From Muribaculaceae bacterium (lineage in GTDB: Bacteria > Bacteroidota > Bacteroidia > Bacteroidales > Muribaculaceae): 10,111 nucleotides of DNA. Position 1 is the first letter of the stretch. The number at the start of each line of letters is the position of its first letter. The notes under the pieces were generated by a model, which was not told where the DNA came from, ran no database searches, and saw nothing but the letters and a program-made list of their open reading frames with translations. Shown here one piece after another: positions 8,148 to 10,111 of this stretch. The stretch covers positions 1-10,111 of the forward strand of contig JAIDBM010000209.1 in assembly GCA_029056365.1 (NCBI GenBank), read 5' to 3'. The translations under genes were made by a program, and so were the position numbers.

Positions 8148-9197
8148 TTACCACATTGGAGTGAATCCGTCCGATTTTTTAAGTCGTTTGTTCACATTGC
8201 CGTAATAGCCGCTGTGATCCGATGTGTCAAGTTTAAGGATAGGGGCACCCGGTTTAAGCAGCAGTTCGTTCATGTCGATATAAAAATCGCCCATGCTGTC
8301 GGTAAACTTAAAATAGTATTTATGACCCTTCGAATCTGATATGCTGCGCCACTGGGTTGAGGACACATTGGGTGAACCCGGCAGTTCATAACCGAGTGGA
8401 ACTGCCACATTGGCCATTACCGACGACAGTTCTGCCCAGGCGATATCGCTGTCAACATTTTTCGGCACGTGGTTTATAAAGAAATCAGCACGTACAAATC
8501 TGTCCGGACTCGTTACTGTTCCAGGCAGCATGTGTGTGCCGCCGATATTTGTCCAATATTTGTGAATGGCCTTCATATCATAGTAGTTGGGGTCGTTTGT
8601 CAGCACGGTCAGCTCCCTGCCACGATATGTATTGAGATGACCGTCGACAAATTCCATCAGAAGGGTTTCCCCGGTCTGGTCTGTAAGTCCGAAATGCAGC
8701 AGTGACACTGTGCCGCCGTCGAAAGTCTGTCCGGCAATGGCAAATTCATTTTTATCGAGCCATTCGGCAACTTCATTCACTGTGGCGAAATTATCAAGGA
8801 AATACGATACAATCATGGAAAGACTCACCACCGGAATCTGTTCGCCTTTTTCGGCCTGACGGTACACCGCAGTCTTGCAGAACAGGCTGTTCATTACAAG
8901 TCCGCGGTCATTCATGCCTTCGGTCACTCCACCATCGTAACCCACAGCCAATACAGAGCCGTAGCGCGAGGTCCAGCGTAACATTGGCCCTTCCGGCATT
9001 GACTGCTTGCTTATACCTGCCGGATATACATACAAATTGGTCGGAATCGGAGTACGCCAGTCGAGCGTGCGTCCTACCATCACTACTTCGTCTTTTGCAG
9101 TGCTGTCGCTGAGGAATACAACACGCGAACAAGCCTCGGCTTCATTTATCCCTGCAGCCGTGATAGCCGCAGCGGCCAGAATAGGAAATATTTTCAT
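8148..9197 (-). CDS. Secreted choloylglycine hydrolase-family amidase (bile salt hydrolase/penicillin V acylase-like)
   Basis: This is a linear amide C-N hydrolase of the Ntn superfamily. Relatives cleave conjugated bile salts, penicillin V or N-acyl homoserine lactones. The 349-residue precursor has a short signal peptide (1-22: basic start, alanine-rich core, AEA signal-peptidase site). Cleavage would expose Cys23 (CSRVVF) as the N-terminal nucleophile. The motif AEAC is not a good lipobox, so the product is probably soluble in the periplasm or outside the cell. Other expected active-site residues are present: Arg43 and Asp46 in GRTLDW, Asn96 in GMNDRGL, Asn201 in LTNDP, and Arg233 in the block LPGTVTSPDRFVRAD. 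The sequence resembles the Gram-negative cluster (Bacteroides BSH, Pectobacterium PVA) more than Gram-positive BSH, so the substrate cannot be settled from sequence. It starts 56 bases after the second uvrA, in the same direction. I see no convincing promoter in that gap, so co-transcription with that uvrA is likely. Confidence 0.92.
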   Translation of the reverse strand: MKIFPILAAAAITAAGINEAEACSRVVFLSDSTAKDEVVMVGRTLDWRTPIPTNLYVYPAGISKQSMPEGPMLRWTSRYGSVLAVGYDGGVTEGMNDRGLVMNSLFCKTAVYRQAEKGEQIPVVSLSMIVSYFLDNFATVNEVAEWLDKNEFAIAGQTFDGGTVSLLHFGLTDQTGETLLMEFVDGHLNTYRGRELTVLTNDPNYYDMKAIHKYWTNIGGTHMLPGTVTSPDRFVRADFFINHVPKNVDSDIAWAELSSVMANVAVPLGYELPGSPNVSSTQWRSISDSKGHKYYFKFTDSMGDFYIDMNELLLKPGAPILKLDTSDHSGYYGNVNKRLKKSDGFTPMW

Positions 9198-9253
9198 AAC
9201 AGATGAAGTTTAAATAAGTTATGTAGATATAACCTGTCACGGGGCACAAGTGT

Positions 9254-10111
9254 TCAATCTGCCGACAGCTGTTCGGCAAGGAAAATCGATGTCGGACTGT
9301 TTCCGGCGGCTATCTCCTCGGGCGTACCTGTCGCTATAATCATCCCTCCGCTCTCACCACCGCCGGGTCCCATGTCTATAACATGGTCGGCAGCGGCGAT
9401 CATATCGAGATTATGTTCTATCACAAGTACCGTGTTGCCTTTGTCGACAAGACGGTTGACAATCTTCAGCAAGGTGTTCACATCTTCGAAATGAAGTCCG
9501 GTTGTAGGCTCGTCAAGAATGAAAAGTGTTTTGCCTGTATCACGGCGGGCAAGTTCCGTGGCGAGTTTCACGCGTTGGTTTTCGCCTCCGGAAAGAGTGC
9601 TCGACGGTTGTCCAAGCTTTATGTATCCAAGACCGATTTCCTGAAGAACCTTCAGTTTCTTCAGTATCGAAGGAACCGATGAAAAAAACTCCACAGCCTG
9701 ATTTATAGTCATGTCGAGCACATCGGCAATCGATTTGCCCTTGAATCGGACTTCAAGGGTTTCGCGGTTGTACCGCTTGCCGCCGCACACTTCGCAGGGA
9801 ACAAGCACATCCGGCAGAAAATTCATCTCTATGGTCTTGTATCCGTTTCCGGAGCATGCCTCACATCGGCCTCCTGATACATTGAACGAAAATCGTCCCG
9901 GCTTATAGCCACGTATTTTTGCTTCAGGCAGATTTACGTACAACGACCGGATGTCTGAGAAAACACCGGTATACGTGGCCGGATTCGACCTGGGAGTTCG
10001 ACCGAGTGGCGACTGGTCTACAGTAACCACTTTGGCGATGAATTCTATTCCTTCAATAGTTGAATATGGCAAAGGCTGCTGTTGCGACCTATAGAACCGC
10101 TGACTCAGTAC
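9254..10111 (-). CDS. uvrA: Excinuclease ABC subunit UvrA, canonical type (5' end missing)
   Basis: This is the C-terminal third of a second UvrA, the lesion-recognition ATPase of nucleotide excision repair. The reading frame is open to the right edge of the window, giving 285 visible residues beginning VLSQRFYRSQ. A TTG at 10072 is an internal leucine codon, not a start. Roughly 650 residues lie outside. Visible are the VDQSPLGRTPRSNPATY block (31-47), the complete C-terminal zinc finger (C83, C86, C106, C109), signature LSGGENQR (173-180), Walker B ILDEPTTGLHF (198-208) and the switch histidine region IEHN (231-234). The VDQSPLGRTPRSNP block is the classical UvrA form, whereas the complete uvrA at 5295-8078 has VDQNPIGRSTRSNP. 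The two are diverged paralogues, not copies. The probable co-transcribed downstream gene is the secreted amidase. Confidence 0.96.
   Translation of the reverse strand, partial: VLSQRFYRSQQQPLPYSTIEGIEFIAKVVTVDQSPLGRTPRSNPATYTGVFSDIRSLYVNLPEAKIRGYKPGRFSFNVSGGRCEACSGNGYKTIEMNFLPDVLVPCEVCGGKRYNRETLEVRFKGKSIADVLDMTINQAVEFFSSVPSILKKLKVLQEIGLGYIKLGQPSSTLSGGENQRVKLATELARRDTGKTLFILDEPTTGLHFEDVNTLLKIVNRLVDKGNTVLVIEHNLDMIAAADHVIDMGPGGGESGGMIIATGTPEEIAAGNSPTSIFLAEQLSAD

Noticed and set aside
7752..9600. Inverted homologous segments of the two uvrA genes as a site for recombination that inverts the amidase gene.
   Set aside because: The shared motifs are conserved at protein level, but the codons differ often, and no long identical stretch was seen.
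10070..10072. TTG as the start codon of the right-edge uvrA.
   Set aside because: The frame stays open to 10111 and the upstream residues (VLSQRFYRSQ) match the UvrA family, so it is an internal leucine.

Overview
The window is ordinary chromosomal DNA from a member of the Bacteroidota, most likely order Bacteroidales. The evidence is an EF-G2-type elongation factor, a Bacteroidota-type UvrA, TAnnTTTG promoter boxes and a lack of Shine-Dalgarno sequences at gene starts. Base composition looks close to half G+C by eye, which with the protein sequences would suit a gut Muribaculaceae-like organism. That family-level placement is only a guess.

Layout. Bases 1-1683 (+) hold the 3' part of an elongation factor G paralogue whose N-terminal GTPase region lies off the left edge. 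A very long perfect inverted repeat (1692-1745) separates it from a convergent two-gene minus-strand operon. That operon is an RlmD/RumA-type RNA uracil-C5 methyltransferase (5170-3755) followed by the NAD-dependent DNA ligase ligA (3758-1755), which overlap by ATGA. A 124-base divergent promoter region (5171-5294) leads rightward into a complete 927-residue UvrA (5295-8078). A second perfect hairpin (8078-8126) separates this uvrA from a minus-strand pair: a second uvrA (3' part only, 10111-9254, entering from the right edge), then a secreted choloylglycine hydrolase-family N-terminal-nucleophile amidase (9197-8148).

How the genes fit together. Three of the six genes (ligA and two uvrA paralogues) belong to DNA excision repair and ligation. 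The two uvrA genes are different types, not a recent duplication. The amidase is probably co-transcribed with the second uvrA. The EF-G paralogue and the rRNA methyltransferase concern the ribosome. No mobile element, CRISPR array, tRNA, rRNA or phage gene was seen. Gaps between genes are 124 bases or less, so there is no long non-coding stretch.

No clearly new system was found. The points most worth a second look are the roughly 26-residue domain IV insertion in the EF-G paralogue, the half-missing first zinc module of the complete UvrA, and the bile-salt-hydrolase-like gene placed just behind a repair gene.
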